A DNA stretch of 9,731 nucleotides from NCBI GenBank assembly GCA_938016625.1, contig CALILB010000333.1, forward strand, positions 1 through 9,731. The letters are read 5' to 3'. The stretch is from an uncultured bacterium. Its GTDB lineage: Bacteria > Acidobacteriota > Thermoanaerobaculia > Multivoradales > JAHEKO01. The position numbers and the translations under genes are program-made. Positions 1 through 7,338 of this stretch are shown here, one piece after another. The first letter of the stretch is position 1. Each line of letters starts with the position of its first letter. The notes under the pieces were generated by a model. That model worked only from the letters and a program-made list of their open reading frames with translations, was not told the DNA's origin and ran no database searches.

Positions 1-3000
1 AATCCCAATCCAGCCGAAGTCATGGGCGACCATCGTGCTCAGGAGATACAGGCCCAGATTCGTCGGCGAGGTGCGGTGGGCTTCGGCCGGCTCAGGGTCC
101 TCCTGAAAGTTGTCCGGCGGGAGGGCATGCTCTGCCCCGTCCACAAACGTCTCGAAGAAGCGCCAGGTCCGGCGGGCGATGAGCCGGAGAGAGCGCGTCT
201 CCTGGGTCGAGAGATCCTGCGACTTCGCGATCTTTGCCGGCACGCTCATCCGCCAAGCGAGGACGGGCGCCAGCACCCAGAGGAGAACTAGCGGCGCGGC
301 TGCGGGCCAGGCTCCCGGCTTGAGGACAACGACGAGGAAGCCGGCTCCGACGGCGAGGACCACGCCCCAGCGAAGGTGCCAGTAGAAGACTCGGAGCCTC
401 AGATCGGCCCCGTACCCCGCCTGAGCAGCCGGCACCCACTCGAGGAGGTTCCTTTTCGTGAGGAAGAGCCGCCCGAGCGTGCGCACCACGGCATCCACCA
501 TCAGCCAGGCCTGGTGGGCCAGCATGGAGATGGCCAGGAGCGTCTGCGACAGGGCCACGAAGATGTCCTGTCCCACGGCGCGCAGGTGACTCCGCTTGGA
601 GACTCCCCATCGCTGGGGGAGCAGGCCGTCGAGAACCGGGATCAAGGTCGGCACAGCTACGGATCCGACGAGCAGGCCGGTCCAAAGGAAGGGCGGAACG
701 GCGGGTAGGATCCAACCGGCCACCGCTACCAGAAACGAGAAAGGCGCGACGAGACTGCGGCGGAGATTGTCCACCATCTTCCATCGGCCTCGCGTGGGGA
801 TCCGAGCCCTCTGCTCTCCCCCGGCGGTGTCGCGTGCGTAGCCCAGGACCCAGGGTAGGAGCTGCCAGTCGCCCCGCACCCATCGATGGTGGCGGCGGGC
901 AGCCACCTCGTAGTTGGCGGGGAACTCCTCGAAAAGATCCACATCGGTCACCAGCCCGGCGCGTGCGAACAAGCCCTCGAACAGGTCGTGGCTGAGGAGC
1001 GCGTTCTCAGGGACCGTTTCCTCGAGCGCTTCCTCGAAGGTATCGACGTCGTAAATCCCCTTTCCTGTGTAGGACCCCTCCTCGAAGAGGTCCTGATACA
1101 CATCCGAGACCGCGGCCGCGTACGGGTCCACGCCTCCGGGACCCGAGACGATCCGCTGGTAGGCCGTGCTTGACGGGCCTGTCGGCAAGGACGGCGTGAT
1201 CCGGGGTTGCAGGACCGCGTAGCCCTCGACGACGCGTCCCTGCCCGGGGTCGAAGCGGGGCCGATTCAACGGGTGCGCTGCTGCCCCAACAAGGCGGTAA
1301 GCGCTCGCCTTGGGAAGCCGGGTGTCGGCATCCAGAGTGATGACGTAGCGGACCCCCTGGGGCACGGTGGGCGGCTGCCCGCCGACGGGAATGAATGTGG
1401 TGTCCCTGGCTCCGCGAAGAAGCCGGTTCAGCTCGTGGAGCTTTCCTCGCTTCCTCTCCCAGCCGATCCACTTGCCTTCCTTCTCATTCCAGAGGCGTCG
1501 ACGATGCAACAAGATAAACCGGCTCCCGCTTCCGGGCGGAGCCTCGTATCTCTGGTTGAGGCGCGCGATGCCGTCGGCCAGCGTGGTGAGCAGATCTTCG
1601 TCGCCGGGCAAGCGCTCGCTGGGCGCGTCCCCCCAGTCGCTCAGCAGGGCAAAGTGGAGATGGCCTTCGGGATTTGCCAGGTAGTGCACCTCGAGCCGCT
1701 CGACCTGCTCATCGATGTCGTCGGGGCTCGTGAGCAGCATCGGCACCACAACCAGAGTTCGAAGCTCCGGAGGCACGCCCTGGGCGAGCTCGAGCTTGGG
1801 GAGCAAGCGGGGTTGAACGAGAATCGGAACCAGACGATGGACTAGGGAGACCGCGATCTCTGAAACCGGTATCAGACCCAGCATTCCCAGCAGGAGGAGG
1901 GTCGAGAGGCCTGCCCCAGCCGTCCAGGTGTAGAACAGCAGGCCGGAGAGCAGGAGAGCGGTGACGACCGCAATTGATCCCAGGTATCCGGCGGTCGCAT
2001 GGGCGCGATGGAAGCGGCGGAGCCTGTTGCGCAACGGAACGCGAAAACCCAGAAGCCTCTCGAAAGCCGGTCTGCCCCGGGAAAGGAGGTAGTACCCCGC
2101 GTCCTCCTCGGCACGCTCGGGAACTCCAGGAAGCCTCAACACGCTCTGCCGAGAGTCGGTCTCCAGAGCTGAGCCAGCCGCTTGCGCGGTTCCCCGGGCT
2201 GCCTTCCGGGCCAGGAGCACACTTTCCCGCGCCACCTCGATCTCCGATCGCCCCGAGCCCCGGGAGAGCTGCTCGATCTGTTTCCGGTACTCGTCCCGCG
2301 TCGCGAAATCCATGGCTGCAAACCCGGGAGCGGCGCGGAGGACGTCGTCCACCAGACTGACACCCTCGAAAAACTCGGTCCAGTCGATGGAGGACATCCA
2401 ACGCATGCTGGTGATGATGTTCTGGACGGTGACGTTTGCCGCGGCCTGGGCTTGGTGTTCCTGGGCAACCGCCTCATCGGCCGACGTTCCCTGCGCTCTC
2501 AGCTTCTTGTTGAGCCAGACCAGAGCCGGGGTGATCGAGGGATCCTGGCCGCGAAGCCGCTGAACAAGCTGCACGGCGAACGCGCGGCGCAGGGGGGCGT
2601 CGCCCAGACTCCTCAGAACATCATCCGCGGGCTCCGCCGCCCGGCCGCTGAGGCCCAGCAGGCGGTCCGCCACCTCGTCGGCCATGACCCGCGTCTGACG
2701 GGAGCGGATGATCACGTGCGATAGCCGTCGCAGATTCTCAACCAGAGCCACTCGCAAGTGGATGGCGACCGCCCACAGCTCCCCGATGGTGAGCGGCTCG
2801 ACGCGCTGGTAGGCACGGACGAATCGCTGCAGCGACTCCAGCTCGAACCGGCTGTCGGTGTGGGCCGCGTAGGCCCAGGCCACACCATAGACGCGTGGGT
2901 ATCCCGCGAGGTGGCCCGCGGCGATCTTTGGCAGCAGTCGGTAGTAGCTTCCCGGAAGGTGGTCCCGGATCCAGCGGATCTGTTCGTCGACGACGTAGAA

Positions 3001-3300
3001 GTTGTCGAGGATCCACTCCGCTGCTGGCGTGATTTCCCTCTTCTCCCGGACTGTCTCGGCGATGTTCCGGTACGCGGCCAGAAGCAGGTGTCCGTTCTCG
3101 CGGACTCTTGGAAGGAGATTCCGTCCTTTGGAGGGCTTCTCGGTAATGCGCTGGGCCGCGGCCAGGCTCGCGGCGTGTTGCTCGAGGCGGTCGATACCGA
3201 AGAGCTCGGCGCGGATCGGCTCTTCCCACTGCCCAGGAGCGACGATGACTGTGTCGGTGGCGTTCACTTCGAGCTTTCCTCTCAGAACACCACCGGTCAT
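1..3300 (-). CDS. ndvB: Cyclic beta-1,2-glucan synthase (NdvB/Cgs type), N-terminal 1100 residues, cut by left edge
   Basis: Translating the minus strand from the ATG at 3300 gives 1100 codons without a stop. The protein matches the NdvB/Cgs family, membrane enzymes that polymerise UDP-glucose into cyclic beta-1,2-glucans. The N-terminal part (about 25-330) carries family signatures such as ITPAAEWILDNF and GYPRVYGVAWAY. Hydrophobic segments lie near residues 433-482, 844-890, 913-936 and 978-1013. The GT84 glycosyltransferase domain lies between the first two groups: LDADT (656-660, DxD), TGKGIYDV (745-752), HDLFEG (771-776) and RWVRGDWQ (806-813, the Q/RxxRW-type motif). The last visible residues include the typical SPTNLGLYLLS; the GH94-type phosphorylase part that sets ring size should follow outside the window. 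An in-frame TAG a few codons upstream supports this start, though no clear ribosome binding site is seen. It lies 36 bases after the glycine-zipper gene on the same strand. Confidence 0.95.
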   Translation of the reverse strand, partial: MTGGVLRGKLEVNATDTVIVAPGQWEEPIRAELFGIDRLEQHAASLAAAQRITEKPSKGRNLLPRVRENGHLLLAAYRNIAETVREKREITPAAEWILDNFYVVDEQIRWIRDHLPGSYYRLLPKIAAGHLAGYPRVYGVAWAYAAHTDSRFELESLQRFVRAYQRVEPLTIGELWAVAIHLRVALVENLRRLSHVIIRSRQTRVMADEVADRLLGLSGRAAEPADDVLRSLGDAPLRRAFAVQLVQRLRGQDPSITPALVWLNKKLRAQGTSADEAVAQEHQAQAAANVTVQNIITSMRWMSSIDWTEFFEGVSLVDDVLRAAPGFAAMDFATRDEYRKQIEQLSRGSGRSEIEVARESVLLARKAARGTAQAAGSALETDSRQSVLRLPGVPERAEEDAGYYLLSRGRPAFERLLGFRVPLRNRLRRFHRAHATAGYLGSIAVVTALLLSGLLFYTWTAGAGLSTLLLLGMLGLIPVSEIAVSLVHRLVPILVQPRLLPKLELAQGVPPELRTLVVVPMLLTSPDDIDEQVERLEVHYLANPEGHLHFALLSDWGDAPSERLPGDEDLLTTLADGIARLNQRYEAPPGSGSRFILLHRRRLWNEKEGKWIGWERKRGKLHELNRLLRGARDTTFIPVGGQPPTVPQGVRYVITLDADTRLPKASAYRLVGAAAHPLNRPRFDPGQGRVVEGYAVLQPRITPSLPTGPSSTAYQRIVSGPGGVDPYAAAVSDVYQDLFEEGSYTGKGIYDVDTFEEALEETVPENALLSHDLFEGLFARAGLVTDVDLFEEFPANYEVAARRHHRWVRGDWQLLPWVLGYARDTAGGEQRARIPTRGRWKMVDNLRRSLVAPFSFLVAVAGWILPAVPPFLWTGLLVGSVAVPTLIPVLDGLLPQRWGVSKRSHLRAVGQDIFVALSQTLLAISMLAHQAWLMVDAVVRTLGRLFLTKRNLLEWVPAAQAGYGADLRLRVFYWHLRWGVVLAVGAGFLVVVLKPGAWPAAAPLVLLWVLAPVLAWRMSVPAKIAKSQDLSTQETRSLRLIARRTWRFFETFVDGAEHALPPDNFQEDPEPAEAHRTSPTNLGLYLLSTMVAHDFGWIGI

Positions 3301-3336
3301 GGCGACAGGCTACCGGTCGCCACTCTCGTTGTCACG

Positions 3337-3942
3337 TCAGTTGCTACACAGAATGTCCATCTTCGTCAGGGCGCGATCGAGCTCCTCGTCGGTCGAGGCT
3401 GCGGCGAGCTCCTTACGGGCGCTGGCGCACTCTTCGGCCTCCTCCTGAAACTCTTCTTCGAGATCGGCCACCACCGCGGCCGCCGCCGGGCTGCAGACCT
3501 CGTCGCTGACCCGCCGGATGTTCGCTCCCTGACCGGTCTCTTCGATCAACACGCAGTCGCCTTCGTGAATCTCGGTCTGGTCGGTGACGATCTGGACCAC
3601 GCCGCCCGTGACTTCAACGGTGTACAGGAGGCCCATTTGCTTCTTGCTGGTTGCGGCCCCCAGGATGGCACCACCCGCCGCACCGATGGCGGCATTGCGG
3701 CGACGGTTGTAACCCGATGAGCCGCCGGTGACCAGTCCGATCGAGCCTCCAACGAGGGCGCCCTTGGGCGCCTTGTTCTCCGACAGGTCGATCGGCTCGG
3801 ACTTGACCACGATGCCGTGCTGGATCTTGGCCGACTGGCCCTTCTTCCCCTTCTTCTGTGCTTCGGTCGGTGCCGGTGCGAACACTGTCCCGGCGAAAAC
3901 CAATCCCAGGATCGGTAAGACAAGCAAAGTTCTCTTGATCAT
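3337..3942 (-). CDS. Secreted SlyB/Pcp-like glycine-zipper protein
   Basis: This 201-residue protein begins with MIKR and a hydrophobic core (residues 5-22), a typical Sec signal peptide with likely cleavage near A28. No cysteine follows the core, so it is not a lipoprotein. A Lys-rich stretch (30-39) precedes a glycine zipper (about 61-97, GALVGGSIGL and AAIGAAGGAILGAA), which in SlyB/17-kDa-antigen proteins inserts in or lies against the outer membrane. Residues 103-144 (YTVEVTGGVVQIV, HEGDCVLIEE, IRRV) resemble the small beta domain that follows the zipper in SlyB. The C-terminal third (150-201) is acidic, helical and Cys-containing, and is not part of that family. An ATG four codons upstream (3954) is open, but only the 3942 ATG has a well-placed GAGG. 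Position between DUF5996 and ndvB suggests an envelope role; the exact function is unknown. Confidence 0.8.
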   Translation of the reverse strand: MIKRTLLVLPILGLVFAGTVFAPAPTEAQKKGKKGQSAKIQHGIVVKSEPIDLSENKAPKGALVGGSIGLVTGGSSGYNRRRNAAIGAAGGAILGAATSKKQMGLLYTVEVTGGVVQIVTDQTEIHEGDCVLIEETGQGANIRRVSDEVCSPAAAAVVADLEEEFQEEAEECASARKELAAASTDEELDRALTKMDILCSN

Positions 3943-3948
3943 TGTGAT

Positions 3949-3952
3949 CCTC
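3949..3952 (-). promoter_or_regulatory. Ribosome binding site deciding the glycine-zipper protein start
   Basis: GAGG on the minus strand sits six bases before the ATG at 3942. The alternative ATG at 3954 has no purine-rich site upstream, so the shorter protein is preferred. Confidence 0.5.
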
Positions 3953-4006
3953 ATTCTAATGGGGAATGTCGATTCCTCTTCCCACGACCGGGCCGTCGAC
4001 TTCGAT

Positions 4007-4831
4007 TTAGGCTAGCAGAGTCGGTGAAGCGACCTTGTAGACCTCGCCAAAGTAGGAAAGGAGCCGCTCCTCGGCCTCCGGATCGCCGGCGACGTCGGCG
4101 TATGGCAGCATGGTGCCCTGCCATCCCTCCTCGTGCCAGCGTGCGCCACCCGGTAGCTGTCGATCGACCAAGTTGTCGGCCTCGAATGGCCAGGGGTTGG
4201 CGTAGAAGTAGATCGGCTCGCCCGGGTAGAAGCCGAAGTTGATCTGGGCGGGCAATTCCTGTGCTTTGCCGTTCTCCAGGTGGGACTCCATCCGGGTGCC
4301 AAACCACTCGAAAGAGAGGTCAAAACCGTGGGGCCAGAGCTGGACGGGTCCAACCTCCCCCACCAGAGTCTCTCGGTGCTGTCGCAGAATCGAATCGGCG
4401 CGAACCAGCGCCGCCAGAAAGCTTTTGGCCACGGCGGGATCGTAGGTGCGCGGCTCATCGCTCTCGAATCTCCGGCGCTCGTATTCACCGCTCAGCCCGA
4501 GCTTCCCCACCGCTTCCAGCACCTGGTTACCCATCTCGGTGGCGGTCAGTCCGGCGGTCATGTCGAACCGGCGCTCCTCGCCGTCGCTGGTCGAGAGCAC
4601 AATTTGGTGCCGGCGCAAATTGAGCTCGAGTCGGAAGTCGCCCCCCTGGGGCAAGCCCATCGGATCGGTCACCAGACCCTCCGGCTGGACTTTCAAGCTG
4701 ATGTGCCACCACTTTGGATTGGGCTCGGCGTGGACCCGGGATACAACGCCCACGACGTTAGTGTACAGATGCAGAGTCTTGCGGGTCGGTTCCCAGCCGG
4801 CCAGGGTCGGGAAATCGAGTGTTGTTGACAT
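4007..4831 (-). CDS. DUF5996 family protein
   Basis: This 274-residue soluble protein matches the DUF5996 family, recognised from the N-terminal pattern LHLYTNVVGVVSRV (about 20-33) followed by PKWWHISLKV and GLVTDPMGLP, and from the later QINFGFYPGEPIYFYANPWP segment. It is rich in Trp, Pro and aromatic residues and has no signal peptide or membrane segment. The family has no established function. The ATG at 4831 is preceded by GGAGGG (4836-4841) four bases upstream, which supports the start. The gene ends 64 bases before the glycine-zipper gene on the same strand, so it may be the first gene of a unit leading into ndvB, although no promoter is evident. Confidence 0.85.
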   Translation of the reverse strand: MSTTLDFPTLAGWEPTRKTLHLYTNVVGVVSRVHAEPNPKWWHISLKVQPEGLVTDPMGLPQGGDFRLELNLRRHQIVLSTSDGEERRFDMTAGLTATEMGNQVLEAVGKLGLSGEYERRRFESDEPRTYDPAVAKSFLAALVRADSILRQHRETLVGEVGPVQLWPHGFDLSFEWFGTRMESHLENGKAQELPAQINFGFYPGEPIYFYANPWPFEADNLVDRQLPGGARWHEEGWQGTMLPYADVAGDPEAEERLLSYFGEVYKVASPTLLA

Positions 4832-5127
4832 TGCGCCCTCCGTAGAAGCGAGGATCCGTCGCCCCGCTGCCCTCGATGGTTGTCGTCTTCACATAGCGTC
4901 CTTGGATTCGACGGCATTGGACCGAAACGCGGCGTAGCAGCGCACAAACCCGATCTCGCCATCTGCCATCTGGATTCGCCTTGCTCATGTCTTGGTTAGT
5001 GCGCCGAAGACGCGAGTTCTTACAGCTCGGTTTCCGAGCGAAGACCGACTCTACAGCTCGCCGATAAGCCCTGATCGAGGGCTGGAAGCTCTGGACTCCG
5101 GCGAGCTGTCTGGTTGAGCTGCTTTCG
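4832..5127. other. Non-coding stretch between the flavoprotein and DUF5996 genes
   Basis: No convincing gene is seen here. The open frames that cover it (for example a minus-strand frame starting near 4988) run into the DUF5996 gene in another frame, are rich in Arg and Ser, and match nothing known. The DUF5996 ribosome binding site lies at the low end and a cluster of inverted repeats at the high end. I found no good -35/-10 pair on the minus strand. Confidence 0.5.
5021..5109. repeat. Nested inverted repeats downstream of the flavoprotein gene
   Basis: An 11-base perfect inverted repeat (5053-5063 against 5099-5109, ACAGCTCGCCG and CGGCGAGCTGT) encloses a smaller hairpin AGCCCT/AGGGCT (5067-5072 and 5078-5083, loop of five). 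Beside it lies a third hairpin, GCTCGG-TTT-CCGAGC (5025-5039). TACAGCTCG occurs directly repeated at 5021-5029 and 5052-5060. The cluster starts 19 bases past the flavoprotein stop, so it may end or stabilise that transcript. No U-tract follows, so it is not a standard intrinsic terminator. Confidence 0.5.
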
Positions 5128-6378
5128 TCAGGAGAGTGCTGCGGCGGAGCTCCAGTTGAGATAGGAGGCCAGGTGGCAGCTCAGGTCGCGAGCGTCGTCG
5201 CCGGCACCGTCGATGAGGCTCGACTTGCGACGCCGCAGGAACGGCATGCCGATCAGATACATGCCGGGGGAGACGGCGGCCCCTCCGTCATGGCGAATAC
5301 AACCTTTGTGGTCGAGGACCGGTACCTCGAGCCACGAGTAGTCGGGGCGGAATCCGGTCGCCCAGATGACCGTGCGGATGGCACCGTTGCTCAGATCCAT
5401 CTCGAGCGGCGGGCTGGCCTCGACCTCGGTGGGCTCGAAGCGGTGTGGTGGCTCGACCTTGTCGTCGAGGCCGCTCTCGGTCGCCCATTCGTCGATCGAA
5501 TCCAGCAGCCGGTTCATCTTCAGATCGGAGAGCATGCATTGATTGGGCAGCGAGCCGGAGAACTGTGCCTTACCGTTGTGGACATGGGCCATGCGTCCGA
5601 TGAGCTTGACGCCCATACCGGTGAGTGAGTTGAGGTCGACCATGCGGCGCTCGGGAGAGCCCGCCAATTGCAGCGAGGGCACGTTGCGGGCGCGGACGAT
5701 GTCGTCGACCTCGTCGTAGCGTTGGTCGAGCACCCCGGCAGCGTCCATCCACCATTTGATGTCCCGCCCCCGGTAGACGCGGGGGGCGCGGATGTGCTCC
5801 CCCACCGCAAGGGTCACGGGCCGCCCCGAGCGGTGGACCTCGTGGGCGATCTGGGTACCGGTGGCCGAGGCGCCGACGACCAGCACGCCACCCTCCTCGA
5901 GTTGGCCGGGATTACGGTACCGATCGGGCGTCACCTGCTCGATCGCTGCCGGCAGGGCCTCGGCCACCGCCGGGACACTCGGGACATTGCACGCCCCGGT
6001 GGCGATAACGACGGTCCGGCAGTGCCAGTTGCCCTGGTCGGTCTCGATCTTGTAGCCCTCGCCGTTGCGGCGGACCGACGTGACCCTGGTATGGCTCTGG
6101 ACAGGTGCTGAGATGACCTCGGCATACCGCTCGATGAAGTCGATGGTCTCGGGCATCGAGCGGAAACCGTCGGGCTCGTCGCCCTCGTAGGTGTGGCCGG
6201 GCAAGCGGCTCTGCCAGTTGGGTGTCAGCAGACGCAACGAATCCCACCGCTCGGTCTTCCACGAGTTCGCCACCTCTCCCCGCTCGAGAACCACATGGTC
6301 GATCGAGCGCTCAGAGAGGCACTGGCTCATGGCCAGCCCGGCGTGGCCGGCCCCTATAACGACAGTTGTGGTCCGCAC
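5128..6378 (-). CDS. FMO-like flavin-dependent NAD(P)H oxidoreductase/monooxygenase
   Basis: This 416-residue protein has two Rossmann dinucleotide-binding motifs: GAGHAG (9-14) for FAD at the N terminus and GASATG (169-174) for NAD(P)H. The two short ATG motifs usual in this superfamily are also present (VVIATGAC, 123-130; IWATGFRPDYSWL, 338-350). Early signatures ERGEVANSW and RWDSLRLLTP (32-53) are typical of class B flavoprotein monooxygenases often annotated as putative K+-transport flavoproteins or YUCCA-like enzymes. It is probably soluble and the substrate is unknown. The start is a GTG at 6378 with a weak GGGA just upstream, 33 bases after the OsmC gene on the same strand, so the two are probably one operon. 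That pairing suggests oxidation of a sulfur-containing or xenobiotic molecule, but this is inference. The gene ends with an ordinary TGA. Confidence 0.88.
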   Translation of the reverse strand: MRTTTVVIGAGHAGLAMSQCLSERSIDHVVLERGEVANSWKTERWDSLRLLTPNWQSRLPGHTYEGDEPDGFRSMPETIDFIERYAEVISAPVQSHTRVTSVRRNGEGYKIETDQGNWHCRTVVIATGACNVPSVPAVAEALPAAIEQVTPDRYRNPGQLEEGGVLVVGASATGTQIAHEVHRSGRPVTLAVGEHIRAPRVYRGRDIKWWMDAAGVLDQRYDEVDDIVRARNVPSLQLAGSPERRMVDLNSLTGMGVKLIGRMAHVHNGKAQFSGSLPNQCMLSDLKMNRLLDSIDEWATESGLDDKVEPPHRFEPTEVEASPPLEMDLSNGAIRTVIWATGFRPDYSWLEVPVLDHKGCIRHDGGAAVSPGMYLIGMPFLRRRKSSLIDGAGDDARDLSCHLASYLNWSSAAALS

Positions 6379-6411
6379 GGGATCCCGTTTCTCGAATCCC
6401 GAGGTTGCAGA

Positions 6412-6972
6412 TCAGGCAACTTCGACAGTGACGTTCGTCGGGTTGGTGACGACGTCATAGACGGCCGATCGCTTTTGCGACTGGGCCACGATGGCCTTGA
6501 TCTCGTCGGGTGTCGCGTCGGCGTCGATGTGATACGTCACCTTGATGCCGTCGAAGCCGTTGCGCACATCGCTGTCGATGCCGAGGATGCCCTGGATGTC
6601 CATCCCAGCCTCGAGCGTCGCCGACACCGACTTCAACTGGATCTCTCGTCGCTGGGCGACGGATGCCACTCCAGCCGTCAGACAGCTGGCCAGGCCGGCC
6701 AGCACCATCTCGACCGGTGTGGCGCCCTTGTCCTCGGAGGCGAAGATCTCGGGATGGTCGGCATCGAAGGTGAACTCGGTCTTGTGCTCCTGCTCGGAGC
6801 CAAGCCCGTAGAATCCTTTGATGGTGGATTGGCTCTGGGTGCCATAGATCCACTTGCAGGTCGCCCGCCACTGGAATTTGGCGCCTTCCGGCTGATCCGT
6901 CAACGCTTCGCGAGCGCCGAGCAGGGCTTCGACATTTACACCATTATCCACTTGGTCCGTAGTGGTGGCCAT
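6412..6972 (-). CDS. OsmC-family protein with a single conserved cysteine
   Basis: This 186-residue protein (start at ATG 6972) is an OsmC/Ohr-fold protein. The helix motif TPVEMVLAGLASCLTAGVA contains Cys97, equivalent to the peroxidatic cysteine of Ohr/OsmC. The second cysteine, normally in the motif near the C terminus, is replaced in KRSAVYD (about 167-173), where serine sits at or near the expected site. A Cys at residue 39 (RATCKW) lies in the N-terminal part. Classical OsmC proteins reduce organic hydroperoxides with a Cys pair; members with one Cys are common and their activity is less clear. An upstream ATG at 7014 would add 14 residues, but the strong AGGAGG favours 6972. The gene leads a probable operon with the flavoprotein, and its upstream region carries operator-like repeats. 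Confidence 0.88.
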   Translation of the reverse strand: MATTTDQVDNGVNVEALLGAREALTDQPEGAKFQWRATCKWIYGTQSQSTIKGFYGLGSEQEHKTEFTFDADHPEIFASEDKGATPVEMVLAGLASCLTAGVASVAQRREIQLKSVSATLEAGMDIQGILGIDSDVRNGFDGIKVTYHIDADATPDEIKAIVAQSQKRSAVYDVVTNPTNVTVEVA

Positions 6973-6977
6973 GACTA

Positions 6978-6983
6978 CCTCCT
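6978..6983 (-). promoter_or_regulatory. Ribosome binding site deciding the OsmC start
   Basis: AGGAGG on the minus strand lies five bases before the ATG at 6972, an optimal site. The upstream in-frame ATG at 7014 would place this site inside the coding region and has none of its own. Confidence 0.75.
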
Positions 6984-6984
6984 T

Positions 6985-7014
6985 TTGTCCTTGAGGACGG
7001 TAAGTTGAGGACAA
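6985..7014. promoter_or_regulatory. Operator-like repeats in the osmC / small-gene divergent region
   Basis: TTGTCC (6985-6990) and GGACAA (7009-7014) form a perfect inverted repeat with an 18-base centre. Inside it, TTGAGGAC occurs twice in direct orientation, 14 bases apart (6991-6998 and 7005-7012), and GTCCT-TG-AGGAC (6987-6998) forms a tight palindrome. Such symmetry just upstream of the osmC ribosome binding site suggests a repressor or redox-sensor site, or a small mRNA hairpin in the leader. The regulator cannot be named from this window. Confidence 0.4.
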
Positions 7015-7020
7015 TATACA
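6991..7020 (+). promoter_or_regulatory. Possible plus-strand sigma70-type promoter, with an overlapping minus-strand -10
   Basis: TTGAGG (6991-6996), an 18-base spacer and TATACA (7015-7020) could serve as -35 and -10 for the small gene and nucleotidyltransferase. The same place read on the minus strand gives TATATT (7018 down to 7013) as a possible osmC -10, though no good -35 is found for it. Both would overlap the operator-like repeats. The matches are imperfect and this is a weak call. Confidence 0.25.
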
Positions 7021-7086
7021 CCAAATCGAGCTTTGAAGCAGTCAAACGAGGTAAGAATCACTGACGGTGGAGGGAGCGGCCATATA

Positions 7087-7338
7087 ATGATCGGGATCAT
7101 GCCCATGGCCCGGGATAAGCTGGTCAATCATAGATTCGTGAAGCTGGAGCTCCTCGATGAGGCAATGGTCGAGGTGCTCTCTTCCAAGACGGGCGCTGAG
7201 CGGCTGGCCATTGCCGCGGGCATGTTTCGCTCCGCTCGCCGTATGATCTCGAGCCATCTACGCCAGCAACATCCTGATTGGGATTCCTCCAGGCTCGAAA
7301 GAGAAGTTGCCCGCAGGTTGTCGCATGGATCAGGATGA
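7087..7338 (+). CDS. Small uncharacterised protein paired with a nucleotidyltransferase
   Basis: This 83-residue protein is predicted helical and basic at its C terminus. The core is VEVLSSKTGAERLAIAAGMF followed by SARRMISSHLRQQHPDW and LEREVARRLSHG. From memory, small proteins with this pattern (T-G-A/E-RL, then HPDW, then RR.L) recur next to MNT-fold nucleotidyltransferases in many bacteria and are usually called hypothetical. The ATG at 7087 has GGAG about ten bases upstream; ATGs at 7099 and 7105 or a TTG at 7033 are alternatives. The stop overlaps the start of the nucleotidyltransferase by 14 bases, so the two are translationally coupled. It could be the antitoxin or partner subunit of that enzyme. 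I know of no assigned function. Confidence 0.75.
   Translation: MIGIMPMARDKLVNHRFVKLELLDEAMVEVLSSKTGAERLAIAAGMFRSARRMISSHLRQQHPDWDSSRLEREVARRLSHGSG

Noticed and set aside
92..3229. Several open frames of 100-320 codons on both strands
   Set aside because: They are shadows of the ndvB coding strand in GC-rich DNA: Arg/Pro/Ser-rich compositions, no recognisable domains, mutually overlapping.
3961..3978. Possible hairpin GGAAT-GTCG-ATTCC between the DUF5996 and glycine-zipper genes as a terminator
   Set aside because: The stem is only five pairs on the transcribed strand and has no U-tract.
4758..4988. Minus-strand frame beginning MSKANPDGRW
   Set aside because: It overlaps the DUF5996 gene start in another frame, has no ribosome binding site and resembles no known protein.
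5128..5130. TGA at the end of the flavoprotein as another selenocysteine codon
   Set aside because: The protein already has full family length and no cysteine is expected there; the sequence after it is not recognisable protein.
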